Source of the DNA: Atherix ibis | Lineage: Eukaryota; Arthropoda; Insecta; Diptera; Athericidae | DNA length: 64,000 nucleotides | Reading direction: 5' to 3' | Assembly: GCA_958298945.1 (NCBI GenBank) | Contig: OY282608.1 | Coordinates: 60,860,951-60,924,950 of the forward strand | Shown here: one piece after another, positions 40,181-53,461 of the stretch | How positions within the stretch are numbered: position 1 is the first letter of the stretch | How the letters are laid out: each line of letters starts with the position of its first letter | Translations under genes and position numbers: made by a program | Notes under the pieces: model-generated | Told to the model about the DNA's origin: nothing | The model's database searches: none | What the model saw: only the letters and a program-made list of their open reading frames with translations

Positions 40181-42100
40181 CAAATCAACATGCCAACAAA
40201 CCAACAAACTAAGTAACCAACAAGCCAACAAACCAACAAACCAACAAGCCAACAAGCCAACAAACCAACAAACCAACAAGCCAACAAACCAACAAACGAA
40301 CAAACCAACAAGCCAACAAACCAACAAACAAATAAACCAACAAACCAACAAACCAACAAACCAAAAAACCAACAAACCAACAAGCCAACAAGCCAACAAA
40401 CCAACAAACTAACAAACCAACAAACGAACTAACCAACAAACCAACAAACCACAAGCCAACAAACCAACAAACCAACAAACAAACAAACCAACAAACTAAG
40501 TAACCAACAAGCCAACAAACCAACAAACCAACAAACCAACAAGCCAACAAGCCAACAAACCAACAAACCAACAATCCAACAAACCAACAAATCAACAAAC
40601 CAAAAAACCAACAAACCAACAAACCAACAAACCAACAAACCAACAAGCCAACAAGCCAACAAACTAACAAACCAACCAGCCAACAAACCAACAAGCCAAC
40701 AAACCAACAAAACAACAAACTAAGTAACCAACAAACCAACAAACTAAGTAACCAACAAGCCAACAAACCAACAAACCAACAAGCCAACAAGCCAACAAAC
40801 CAACAAACCAACAAGCCAACAAACCAACAAACCAACAAGCCAACAAGCCAACAAACCAACAAACCAACAAGCCAACAAACCAACAAACCAACAAACCAAA
40901 AAACCAACAAAACAACAAACCAACAAACCAACAAACCAACATGCCAACAAACCAACAAACTAAGTAACCAACAAACAAATAAATCAACAAACCAAGAAAC
41001 CAACAAACCAACAAACCAAAAAACCAACAAACCAACAAGCCAACAAGCCAACAAGCCAACAAACCAACAAACCAACAAATCAGCAAGCCAACAAACCAAC
41101 AAGCCAACAAACCAACAAACCAACAAATCAACATGCCAACAAACCAACAAACTAAGTAACCAACAAGCCAACAAACCAACAAACCAACAAGCCAACAAGC
41201 CAACAAACCAACAAACCAACAAACCAACAAGCCAACAAACCAACAAACCAACAAACCAACAAGCCAACAAACCAACAAACAAATAAACCAACAAACCAAC
41301 AAACCAACAAACCAACAAACCAAAAAACCAACAAACCAACAAGCCAACAAGCCAACAAACCAACAAACTAACAAACCAACAAACGAACTAACCAACAAAC
41401 CAACAAGCCACAAGCCAACAAACCAACAAACCAACAGACCAACAAACCAACAAACTAAGTAACCAACAAGCCAACAAACCAACAAACCAACAAGCCAACA
41501 AGCCAACAAACCAACAAACCAACAAGCCAACAAACCAACAAATCAACAAACCAAAAAACCACCAAACCAACAAACCAACAAACCAACAAACCAACAAACC
41601 AACAAACCAACAAGCCAACAAGCCAACAAACCAACAAACCAACAAACCAACAAGCCAACAAACCAACAAGCCAACAAACCAACAGACCAACAAACCAACA
41701 AACTAAGTAACCAACAAACCAACAAACTAAGTAACCAACAAGCCAACAAACCAACAAACCAACAAGCCAACAAGCCAACAAACCAAAAAACCAACAAGCC
41801 AACAAACCAACAAACCAACAAGCCAACAAGCCAACAAACCAACAAACCAACAAGCCAACAAACCAACAAAACAACAAACCAACAAACCAAAAAACCAACA
41901 AAACAACAAACCAACAAACCAACAAACCAACATGCCAACAAACCAACAAACTAAGTAACCAACAAGCCAACAAACCAACAAACCAACAAGCCAACAAGCC
42001 AACAAACCAACAAACCAACAAACCAACAAACCAACAAACCAACAAACCAACAAACCAACAAGCCAACAAACCAACAAACAAATAAATCAACAAACCAACA
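40181..42100. repeat. 0.96-kb tandem repeat, two copies
   Basis: A 7-base ACAAGCC unit occurs at 40,451 and 41,410, 959 bases apart, which is 120 octamers minus one base. AACAAATCAACATGCC strings occur near 40,182 and 41,126. A doubled CTAAGTAACC box (two boxes about 24 bases apart) is seen near 40,730 and 41,703. Spacing differs a little from pair to pair by whole units. No gene is visible. Confidence 0.75.
40451..40457. other. Register slip -1 (also at 41,410)
   Basis: A 7-base unit ACAAGCC. The copy at 41,410-41,416 lies 959 bases on and marks the 0.96-kb repeat. Confidence 0.82.
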
Positions 42101-44640
42101 AACCAACAAACCAACAAACCAAAAAAACCAACAAACCAACAAGCCAACAAGCCAACAAGCCAACAGACCAACAAACTAACAAACCAACAAACGAACTAAC
42201 CAACAAACCAGTAAGCCAACAAACCAACAAGCCAACAAACCAACAAACCAACAAACCAAGTAACCAAAAAGCCAACAAACCAACAAACCAACAAGCCAAC
42301 AAACCAACAAACAAATAAATCAACAAACCAACAAACCAACAAACCAACAAACCAAAAAACCAACAAACCAACAAGCCAACAAGCCAACAAACCAACAAAC
42401 CAACAAACCAGCAAGCCAACAAACCAACAAGCCAACAAACCAATAAACCAACAAACCAAGTAACCAAAAAGCCAACAAACTAACAAACCAACAAGCCAGC
42501 AAGCCAACAAACCAACAAACCAACAAACCAACAACCCAACAAACCAACAAACCAACAAGCCAACAAACCAACAAACCAACAAACCAACAAACCAACAAAC
42601 CAACAAACCAACAAACCAACAAGCCAACATACCAACAAACCAACAAACCAAAAAACCAACAAACCAAGTAACCAAAAAGCCAACAAACTAACAAACCAGC
42701 AAGCCAACAAACCAACAAGCCAACAAGCCAGCAAACCAACAAACCAACAAAGCAATAAACCAAAAAACCAACAAACCAAAAAACCAACAAACCAACAAAC
42801 CATCAAACGAACAAAGCAACACGCCAACAAGCCAACAAACCAACAAACCAACAAGCCAACAAACCAACAAACCAACAAGCCAACAAGCCAACAAACCAAC
42901 AAACCAACAAACCAACAAGCCAACAAACCAACAAACCAACAAGCCAACAAACCAACAAACCAACAAACCAACAAACCAACAAACCAACAAACCAACAAGC
43001 CAACAAGCCAACAAACCAACAAACCAACAAGCCAACAAACCAACAAACCAACAAGTCAACAAACCAACAAACCACCAAACCAACATGCCAACAAACCAAC
43101 AAACTAAGTAATCAACAAGCCAACAAACCAACAAACCAACAAACCAACAAGCCAACAAACCAACAAACCAACAAACCAACGAACCAACAAACCAATTAAC
43201 CAACAAACAAACAAACCAACAAACCATCAAACGAACAAAGCAACAAACCAACAAACCAACAAACCAACAAGCCAACAAACCAACAAACAATTAAACCAAC
43301 AAACCAACAAACAAATAAACCAACAAACCAACAAACCAACAAACCAACAAACCAACAAACCAACAAACCAACAAACTAACAAACCAACAAGCCAACAAAC
43401 CAACAAACCAACAAGCCAACAAACCAACAAACCATCAAACCAACATGCCAACAAACCAACAAACTAAGTAACCAACAAGCCAACAAACCAACAAACCAAC
43501 AAGCCTACAAACCAACAAACCAACAAACCAACAAGCCAACAAACCAACAAACAAATAAACCAACAAACCAACAAACCAACAAGCCAACAAGCCAACAAAC
43601 CAACAAACCAACAAGCCAACAAACCAACAAACCAACAAACCAATAAGCCAACAAGCCAACAAACCAACAAACCAACAAGCCAACAAACCAACAAACCAAC
43701 ATGCCAACAAACCAACAAACTAAGTAACCAACAAGCCAACAATCCAACAAACCAACAAACCAACATGTCAACATGCCAAAAAACCAACAAACTAAGTAAC
43801 CAACAAGCCAACAAACCAACAAACCAACAAGCCAACAAGCCAACAAACCAACAAACCAACAACCCAACATGCCAACAAACCAACAAGCCAACAAAACAAC
43901 AAACCAACAAGCCAACAAGCCAAGAAACCAACAAACCAACAAACCAACAAGCCAACAAACCAACAAACCAACAAGCCAACAAACCAACAAACCAACAAAC
44001 CAACAAACCAACAAACCAACAAACCAACAAGCCAACAAGCCAACAAACCAACAAACCAACAAAATAAGTAACCAACAAGCCAACAAACCAACAAACCAAC
44101 AAACCAACAAGCCAACAAACCAACAAACAAATAAACCAACAAACCAACAAACCAACAAATTAACAAGCCAACAAGCCAACAAACCAACAAACCAACAAGC
44201 CAACAAGCCAACAAACCAACAAACCAAGTAACCATAAAGCCAACAAACCAACAAACCAACAAGCCAACAAACCAACAAACCAACAAACCAAGTAACCAAA
44301 AAGCCAATAAACTAACAAACCAACAAGCCAACAAACCAACAAACCAACAAGCCAACAAGCCAACAAACCAACAAACCAACAAAGCAACAAGCCAACAAAC
44401 CAACAAACCAACAAACCAACAAGCCAACAAACCAACAAACCAACAAGCCAACAAACCAACAAACCAACAAACCAACAAGCCAACAAACCAACAAACCAAC
44501 AAACCAAAAAACCAACAAACCAACAAACCAACAAACCAACAAACCAACAAGCCAACAAGCCAACAACCCAACAAACCAACAAACCAACAAGCCAACAAGC
44601 CAACAAGCCAACAAACCAACAAACCAACAAACCAACAAAC
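42101..44640. repeat. Satellite block, weakly structured
   Basis: This stretch holds only octamer units, beginning with a 9-base A-rich unit at 42,121. ATCAAACGAAC tags occur at 42,802 and 43,226, and CATGCC boxes near 43,085, 43,445 and 43,700. Paired CATGTC and CATGCC units stand near 43,763 and 43,771. Parts of 43,765-44,231 lack stops in a + frame because AAGTAACC units are out of phase with ATGCC units or missing. No higher-order period was resolved with confidence and no gene is visible. Confidence 0.6.
42121..42129. other. Register slip +1
   Basis: A 9-base unit of seven A and CC, an AAAAAACC unit with one added A. Confidence 0.82.
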
Positions 44641-45960
44641 CAACAAACTAAGTTACCAACAAGCCAAGAAACCAACAAACCAACAAGCCAACAAACAAAC
44701 AAACCAAGAAACCAACATGCCAACAAACCAACAAACCAACAAACTAACAAACCAACAAACCAACAAACCAACAAGCCAACAAGCCAACAAACCAACAAAC
44801 CAACAATTCAACAAGCCAACAAACCAACAAACCAACAAACCAACAAGCCAACAAGCCAACAAACCAACAAACCAACAAACCAACAAACCAACAAGCCAAC
44901 AAACCAACAAACCAACAAGCCAACAAACCAACAAACTAACAAACCAACAAACCAACAAACCAACAAGCCAACAAGCCAACAAACCAACAAACCAACAAGC
45001 CAACAAACCAACAAACCAACAAGTTAACAAACCAACAAACAAACAAACCAACATGCCAACAAGCCAACAAACTAAGTAATCAACAAGCCAACAAACCAAC
45101 AAACCAACAAGCCAACAAGCCAACAAACCAACAAACCAACAAACCAACGAACCAACAAACCAAGTAACCAACAAACCAACAAACCAACAAACCAACAAAC
45201 CAACAAACCAACAAACTAAGTTACCAACAAGCCAAGAAACCAACAAACCAACAAGCCAACAAACAAACAAACCAAGAAACCAACAAGCCAACAAACCAAC
45301 AAACCAACAAACCAACAAACCAACAAACCAACAAACCAACAAGCCAACAAGCCAACAAACCAACAAACCAACAATTCAACAAGCCAACAAACCAACAAAC
45401 CAACAAACCAACAAGCCAACAAGACAACAAACCAACAAACCAACAAACCAAAAAACCAACAAACCAACAAACCAACAAGCCAACAAGCCAACAAACCAAC
45501 AAACCAACAATTCAACAAGCCAACAAACCAACAAACCAACAAACCAACAAGCCAACAAGCCAACAAACCAACAAACCAACAAACCAACAAACCAACAAGC
45601 CAACAAACCAACAAACCAACAAGCCAACAAACCAACAAACCAACAAACCAACAAACCAACAAACCAACAAGCCAACAAGCCAACAAACCAACAAACCAAC
45701 AAGCCAACAAACCAACAAACCAACAAGTTAACAAACCAACAAACAAACAAACCAACATGCCAACAAGCCAACAAACTAAGTAATCAACAAGCCAACAAAC
45801 CAACAAACCAACAAGCCAACAAGCCAACAAACCAACAAACCAACAAACCAACGAACCAACAAACCAAGTAACCAACAAACCAACAAACCAACAAACCATC
45901 AAACGAACAAAGCAACAAACCAACAAACCAACAAACCAACAAGCCAACAAACCAACAAAC
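44641..45960. repeat. 568-bp and 704-bp tandem repeat
   Basis: AAGTTACC followed by a run with AACAAGCC and AAGAAACC occurs at 44,651 and 45,219, 568 bases (71 units) apart. CTAAGTAATC occurs near 45,071 and 45,775, 704 bases (88 units) apart. Both offsets are exact multiples of eight, and no register slip lies between the tags. The different offsets mean that 17 units were added or lost in the middle of one copy. AACAATTC units near 44,813, 45,372 and 45,508 add a further internal repeat. Confidence 0.8.
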
Positions 45961-46830
45961 AATTAAACCAACAAACCAACAAACAAATAAACCAACAAAC
46001 CAACAAACCAACATACCAAAAAACCAACAAACCAACAAACCAACAAACCAACAAACCAACAAACCAACAAGCCAACAAGCCAACAAACCAACAAACCAAC
46101 AAACCAACAAGCCAACAAGCCAACAAGCCAACAAACCAACAAACCAACAAACCAACAAACTAAGTAACCAACAAGCCAACAAACCAACAAACCAACAAGC
46201 CAACAAACAAACAAACCAACAAACCAACAAGCCAACAAACCAACAAACCAACAAACCAACAAACCAACAAACCAACAAACCAACAAACCAACAAACCAAC
46301 AAGCCAACAAGCCAACAAACCAACAAACCAACAATTCAACAAGCCAACAAACCAACAAACCAACAAACCAACAAGCCAACAAGCCAACAAACCAACAAAC
46401 CAACAAGCCAACAAACCAACAAACCAACAAACCAACATGCCAACAAACCAACAAACTAAGTAACCAACAAGCCAACAAACCAACAAACCAACAAACCAAC
46501 AAACCAACAAGCCAACAAACCAACAAACAAATAAACCAACAAAACAAAAAACCAACAAACCAACAAACCAACAAACCAACAAACCAACAAACCAAGAAGC
46601 CAACAAGCCAACAAAGCAACAAACCAACGAGCCAACAAACAAACAAACCAACAAACCAAGTAACCAACAAACCAAAAAACCATCAAATGAACAAAGCAAC
46701 AAACCAACAAGCCAACAACCCAATAAACCAAGTAACCAAAAACCCAACAAACTAACAAACCAACAAGCCAACAAACCAAAAAACTAACAAACCAACAAAC
46801 GAACTAACCAACAAACCAACAAGCTAACAA
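45961..46830. repeat. Satellite block with mutated ATCAAACGAAC tag
   Basis: This stretch holds only octamer units. It contains an AACAAAACAAAAAACC string near 46,537 that reappears near 49,545 and 49,865, and an ATCAAATGAAC form of the commoner ATCAAACGAAC tag at 46,682. No gene is visible. Confidence 0.6.
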
Positions 46831-48500
46831 GTTAACAAACAAATAAACCAACAAACCAACAAACCAACAAACCAACAAACCAACAAACTAACAAACCACC
46901 AAGCCAACAAGCCAACAAACCAATAAAGCAACAAACCAACAAGCCAACAAACCAACAAACCAAGAAACCAACATGCCAACAAACCAACAAACTAAGTAAC
47001 CAACAAACCAACAAGCCAACAAGCCAACAAACCAACAAACAAATAAACCAACAAACCAAAAAACAAATAAACCAACAAACCAACAAACCAACAAGCCAAC
47101 AAACCAACAAACCAACAAACCAACAAGCCAACAAACCAACAAGCCAACAAACCAACAAACCAACAAACCAACAAGCCAACAAAACAACAAACCAACAAGC
47201 CAACAAACCAACAAACAAATAAACCAACAAACCAACAAACCACCAAGCCAACAAACCAACAAGCCAACAAACTAACAAACCAACAAACGAACTAACCAAC
47301 AAACCAACAAGCCAACAAGCCAACAAACCAACAAACCAACAAACGAACTAACCAACAAACCAACAAGCCAACAAGCCAACAAACCAACAAACCAACAATT
47401 CAATAAGCCAACAAACCAACAAACCAACAAACCAACAAGCCAACAAGCCAACAAACCAACAAACCAAGAAGCCAACAAACCAACAAACCAACAAACCAAC
47501 ATGCCAACAAACCAACAAACTAAGTAACCAACAAGCCAACAAACCAACAAACCAACAAACCAACAAACCAACAAGCCAACAAACCAACAAACCAACGAGC
47601 CAACAAGCCAACAAAACAACAAACCAACAAACCAACAAACCAACAAACAAATAAACTAACAAACCAAAAAATCAACAAACCAACAAACCAACAAACCAAC
47701 AAACCAACAAATCAAGAAGCCAACAAGCCAACAAAGCAACAAACCAACAAGCCAACAAACAAACAAACCAACAAACCAAGTAACCAACAAACCAACAAAT
47801 CAACAAACCAACAAGCCAACAAGCCAACAAACCAACAAACAAATAAACCAACAAACCAACAAACAAATAAACCAACAAACCAACAAACCAACAAGCCAAC
47901 AAACCAACAAACAAACAAACCAACAAACCAACAAGCCAACAAACCAACAAGCCAACAAACCAACAAACCAACAAACCAACAAGCCAACAAAACAACAAAC
48001 CAACAAGCCAACAAACCAACAAACAAATAAACCAACAAACCAACAAACCACCAAGCCAACAAACCAACAAGCCAACAAACTAACAAACCAACAAACGAAC
48101 TAACCAACAAACCAACAAGCCAACAAGCCAACAAACCAACAAACCAACAAACGAACTAACCAACAAACCAACAAGCCAACAAGCCAACAAACCAACAAAC
48201 CAACAAACCAACAAACCAAGAAACTAACAAACCAACAAACCAACAAGCCAACAAACCAACAAACCAAGAAGCCAACAAACCAACAAACCAACAAACCAAC
48301 ATGCCAACAAACCAACAAACTAAGGAACCAACAAGCCAACAAACCAACAAACCAACAAACCAACAAACCAACAAACCAACAAGCCAACAAACCAACAAAC
48401 CAACGAGCCAACAAGCCAACAAAACAACAAATCAACAAACCAACAAACCAACAAACAAATAAACCAACAAACCAAAAAACCAACAAACCAACAAACCAAC
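46831..48500. repeat. 808-bp tandem repeat, two copies
   Basis: CACCAAGCC, a rare unit, occurs at 47,241 and 48,049, exactly 808 bases (101 units) apart. The surrounding AACAAATAAACC, AACGAACT and AACAAAAC units keep the same order over several hundred bases. The same CACCAAGCC context appears a third time at 50,713, 2,664 bases (333 units) further on. Lower-similarity copies of the tag lie near 46,896 and 50,289. Confidence 0.82.
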
Positions 48501-49440
48501 AAACCAACAAACCAACAAATCAAGAAGCCAACAAGCCAACAAAGCAACAAACCAACAAGCCAACAAACAAACAAACCAAGTAACCAACAAACCAAAAAAC
48601 CATCAAATGAACAAAGCAACAAACCAACAAGCCAACAAACCAATAAACCAAGTAACCAAAAAGCCAACAAACTAACAAACCAACAAACGAACTAACCAAC
48701 AAACCAACAAGCTTACAAGTTAACAAACCAACAAACCAACAAACCAACAAACCAACAAACTAAGTAACCAACAAACCAACAAACCAACAAACAAATAAAC
48801 CAAGAAACCAACAAACCAACAAACCAACAAGCCAACAAACCAACAAACCAACAAGCCAACAAACCAACAAACCAACAAACCAAGTAACCAAAAAGCCAAC
48901 AAACTAACAAACCAACAAGCCAACAAACCAACAAGCCAACAAGCCAACAAACCAACAAACCAACAAAGCAACAAGCCAACAAACCAACAAACTAACAAAC
49001 CAACAAGCCAACAAGCCAACATCCCAACAAACCAACAAACCAACAAGCCAACAAACCAACAAACCAACAAGCCAACAAACCAACAAACCAACAAACCAAC
49101 AAGCCAACAAACCAACAAACCAACAAACCAAAAAACCAACAAACAAACAAACCAACAAACCAACAAACCAACAAACCAACAAGCCAACAAGCCAACAAAC
49201 CAACAAACCCACAAACCAACAAGCCAACAAGACAACAAGCCAACAAACCAACAAACCAACAAACCAACAAACTAAGTAACCAACAAGCCAACAAACCAAC
49301 AAACCAACAAGCCAACAAACAAACAAACCAACAAACCAACAAGCCAACAAACCAACAAACCAACAAACCAACAAACCAACAAACCAACAAACCAACAAAC
49401 CAACAAACCAACAAGCCAACAAGCCAACAAACCAACAAAC
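48501..49440. repeat. Satellite block
   Basis: This stretch holds only octamer units. It includes ATCAAATGAAC at 48,602, GCTTACAAGTTAAC near 48,712 and a CATCCC unit near 49,020 shared with the 36-38 kb pair. No gene is visible. Confidence 0.6.
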
Positions 49441-50110
49441 CAACATGCCAACAAACCAACAAACTAAGTAACCAACAAGCCAACAAACCAACATACCAAC
49501 AAACCAACAAACCAACAAGCCAACAAACCAACAAACAAATAAACCAACAAAACAAAAAACCAACAAACCAACAAACCAACAAACCAACAAACCAACAAAC
49601 CAAGAAGCCAACAAGCCAACAAAGCAACAAACCAACGAGCCAACAAACAAACAAACCAACAAACCAAGTAACCAACAAACCAACAAACCAACAAACCAAC
49701 AAGCCAACAAGCCAACAAACCAACAAACCAACAAGCCAACAAACCAACAAACCAACAAACCAACATGCCAACAAACCAACAAACTAAGTAACCAACAAGC
49801 CAACAAACCAACAAACCAACAAACCAACAAACCAACAAGCCAACAAACCAACAAACAAATAAACCAACAAAACAAAAAACCAACAAACCAACAAACCAAC
49901 AAACCAACAAACCAACAAACCAAGAAGCCAACAAGCCAACAAAGCAACAAACCAACGAGCCAACAAACAAACAAACCAACAAACCAAGTAACCAACAAAC
50001 CAAAAAACCATCAATTGAACAAAGCAACAAACCATCAAGCCAACAAACCAATAAACCAAGTAACCAAAAAGCCAACAAACTAACAAACCAACAAGCCAAC
50101 AAACCAAAAA
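49441..50110. repeat. 320-bp tandem repeat
   Basis: An AACAAAACAAAAAACC string is found near 49,549 and 49,869, exactly 320 bases (40 units) apart, each followed by AAGAAGCC, AACAAAGC and AACGAGCC units in the same order. The upstream CATGCC-CTAAGTAACC boxes (near 49,445 and 49,765) are also 320 apart. The same string near 46,541 shows that the module was copied from about 3 kb to the left, or the reverse. Confidence 0.8.
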
Positions 50111-52079
50111 ACTAACAAACCAACAAACGAATTAACCAACAAACCAACAAGCTAACAAGTTAACAAACCAACAAACCAACAAACCAACAAACCAACAAAC
50201 TAAGTAACCAACAAACCAACAAACCAACAAACAAATAAACCAACAAACCAACAAACCAACAAACCAACAAACCAACAAACTAACAAACCACCAAGCCAAC
50301 AAACCAACAAACCAACAAGCCAACAAACCAACAAACCAACAAACCAACAAGCCAACAAGCCAACAAACCAATAAAGCAACAAACCAACAAGCCAACAAAC
50401 CAACAAACCAACAAACCAACATGCCAACAAACCAACAAACTAAGTAACCAACAAACCAACAAATCAACAAACCAACAAGCCAACAAGCCAACAAACCAAC
50501 AAACAAATAAACCAACAAACTAACAAACAAATAAACCAACAAACCAACAAACCAACAAGCCAACAAACCAACAAACCAACAAACCAACAAACCAACAAGC
50601 CAACAAACCAACAAGCCAACAAACCAACCAACCAACAAACCAACAAGCCAACAAAACAACAAACCAACAAGCCAACAAACCAACAAACAAATAAACCAAC
50701 AAACCAACAAACCACCAAGCCAACAAACCAACAAGCCAACAAACTAACAAACCAACAAACGAACTAACCAACAAACCAACAAGCCAACAAGCCAACAAAC
50801 CAACAAACCAACAAACGAACTAACCAACAAACCAACAAGCCAACAAGCCAACAAACCAACAAACCAACAAACCAACAAACCAAGAAACTAACAAACCAAC
50901 AAACCAACAAGCCAACAAACCAACAAACCAACAAGCCAACAAACCAACAAACCAACAAACCAACATGCCAACAAACCAACAAACTAAGTAACCAACAAAC
51001 CAACAAGCCAACAAGCCAACAAACCAACAAGCCAACAAACCAACAAACCAACAAGCCAACAAACCAACAAACCAACAAACCAACAAGCCAACAAACCAAC
51101 AAACCAACAAACCAACAAGCCAACAAACCAACAAGCCAACAAACCAACAAGCCAACAAACCAACAAGCCAACAAGCCAACAAACCAACAAACCAACAAAC
51201 GAACTAACCAACAAACCAACAAGCCAACAAGCCAACAAACCAACAAACCAACAAACCAACAAACCAACAAACTAACAAACTAACAAACCAACAAGCCAAT
51301 AAACCAACAAACCAACAAGCCAACAAACCAACAAACCAACAAACTAAGTAACCAACAAGCCAACAAACCAACAAACCAACAAGCGAACAAACCAACAAGC
51401 CAACAAACCAACAAGCCAACAAACCAACAAACCAACAAACCAAGTAACCAAAAACCCAACAAACTAACAAACTAACAAACCAACAAACCAATAAACCAAC
51501 AAACCAACAAGCCAACAAACCAACAAACCAACAAACCAACAAGCCAACAAACCAACAAACAAATAAATCAACAAACCAACAAACCAACAAACCAACAAAC
51601 CAAAAAACCTACAAACCAACAAACCAACAAGCCAACAAAGCAACAAACCAACAAACCAACAAGCCAACAAACCAACAAAAAAATACACCAACAAACCAAC
51701 AAACCAACAAACCAACAAACCAACAAACCAACAAACCAACAAACCAACAAACCAACAAACCAACAAACCAAAAAACCAACAAACCAACAAGCCAACAAGC
51801 CAACAAACCAACAAACTAACAAACCAACAAGCCAACAAACCAACAAACCAACAAACCAAAAAACCAACAACCCAACAAGCCAACAAACCAACAAACCAAC
51901 AAACCAAAAAACCAACAAACCAACTACCATCAAACGAAAAAAGCAACAAGCCAACAAGCCAACAAACCAACAAACCAACAAGCCAACAAACCAACAACCC
52001 AACAAGCCAACAAACCGACAAACCAACAAACCAACAAACCAACAAGCCAACAAGCCAACAAACCAACAAACAAACAAGC
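50111..52079. repeat. Satellite block leading into the 1,382-bp repeat
   Basis: This stretch holds only octamer units. The left part (to about 50.9 kb) resembles the 808-bp family, with CACCAAGCC at 50,713. After the CATGCC box at about 50,963 no further CATGCC unit is seen until about 54,975. The first ACTACC-type short unit, at 51,922, belongs to a shortened 391-bp version of the subunit that follows. AACAAAAAAATACACC near 51,676 is a private variant string. Confidence 0.65.
51922..51928. other. Register slip -1, AACTACC unit (family of five)
   Basis: A 7-base AACTACC unit stands just before ATCAAACGAA here and at 52,313, 53,072, 53,695 and 54,454. The spacings are 391, 759, 623 and 759, all one less than a multiple of eight. 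Confidence 0.9.
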
Positions 52080-53461
52080 CAACAAACCAACAAACCAACA
52101 AACCAACAAACCAACAAACCAACAAACCAACAAACCAACAAACCAACAAAACAACAAACCAACAAACCAACAAGCCAACAAGCCAACAAGCCAACAAACC
52201 AACAAACTAACAAACCAACAAGCCAACAAACCAACAAACCAACAAACCAAAAAACCAACAACCCAACAAGCCAACAAACCAACAAACCAACAAACCAAAA
52301 AACCAACAAACCAACTACCATCAAACGAACAAAGCAACAAGCCAACAAGCCAACAAACCAACAAACCAACAAGCCAACAAACCAACAACCCAACAAGCCA
52401 ACAAACCGACAAACCAACAAACCAACAAACCAACAAGCCAACAAGCCAACAAACCAACAAACAAACAAGCCAACAAACCAACAAACCAACAAACCAACAA
52501 ACCAACAAACCAACAAACCAACAAACCAACAAACCAACAAAACAACAAACCAACAAGCCAACAAGCCAACAAGCCAACAAACCAACAAACCAACAAGCCA
52601 ACAAGCCAACAAGCCAACAAACCAACAAACAAATAAACCAACAAACCAACAAACCAACAAACCAACAAACCAACAAACCAACAAACCAACAAACTAACAA
52701 ACCAACAAGCCAACAAACCAACAAACCAACAAGCCAACAAACCAACAAGCCAACAAACCAACAAACCAACAAGCCAACAAACCAACAAACAAACAAGCCA
52801 ACAAACCAACAAACCAACAAACCAACAAACCAACAAACCAACAAACCAACAAACCAACAAACCAACAAACCAACAAAACAACAAACCAACAAGCCAACAA
52901 GCCAACAAGCCAACAAACCAACAAACCAACAAGCCAACAAGCCAACAAGCCAACAAACCAACAAACTAACAAACCAACAAGCCAACAAACCAACAAACCA
53001 ACAAACCAAAAAACCAACAACCCAACAAGCCAACAAACCAACAAACCAACAAACCAAAAAACCAACAAACCAACTACCATCAAACGAACAAAGCAACAAG
53101 CCAACAAGCCAACAAACCAACAAACCAACAAGCCAACAAACCAACAACCCAACAAGCCAACAAACCGACAAACCAACAAACCAACAAACCAACAAGCCAA
53201 CAAGCCAACAAACCAACAAACAAACAAGCCAACAAACCAACAAACCAACAAACCAACAAACCAACAAACCAACAAACCAACAAAGCAACAAACCAACAAA
53301 ACAACAAACCAACAAGCCAACAAGCCAACAAGCCAACAAACCAACAAACCAACAAGCCAACAAGCCAACAAGCCAACAAACCAACAAACAAATAAACCAA
53401 CAAACCAACAAACCAACAAACCAACAAACCAACAAACCAACAAACCAACAAACTAACAAAC
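52080..53461. repeat. 1,382-bp higher-order repeat, copy 1
   Basis: Every tag I checked from about 52,148 to 53,443 recurs 1,382 bases later: AACAAAAC at 52,148 and 53,530, CTAAC at 52,207 and 53,589, and ATCAAACG at 52,320 and 53,702. The translated repeat reads the same in both copies from 52,321 to 53,443. Each copy holds two subunits, of 759 and 623 bases, marked by a 7-base AACTACC unit (52,313 and 53,072). The two subunits differ by 17 units (136 bases). 1,382 is 173 octamers minus two bases, as expected with two 7-base units per copy. Confidence 0.9.
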
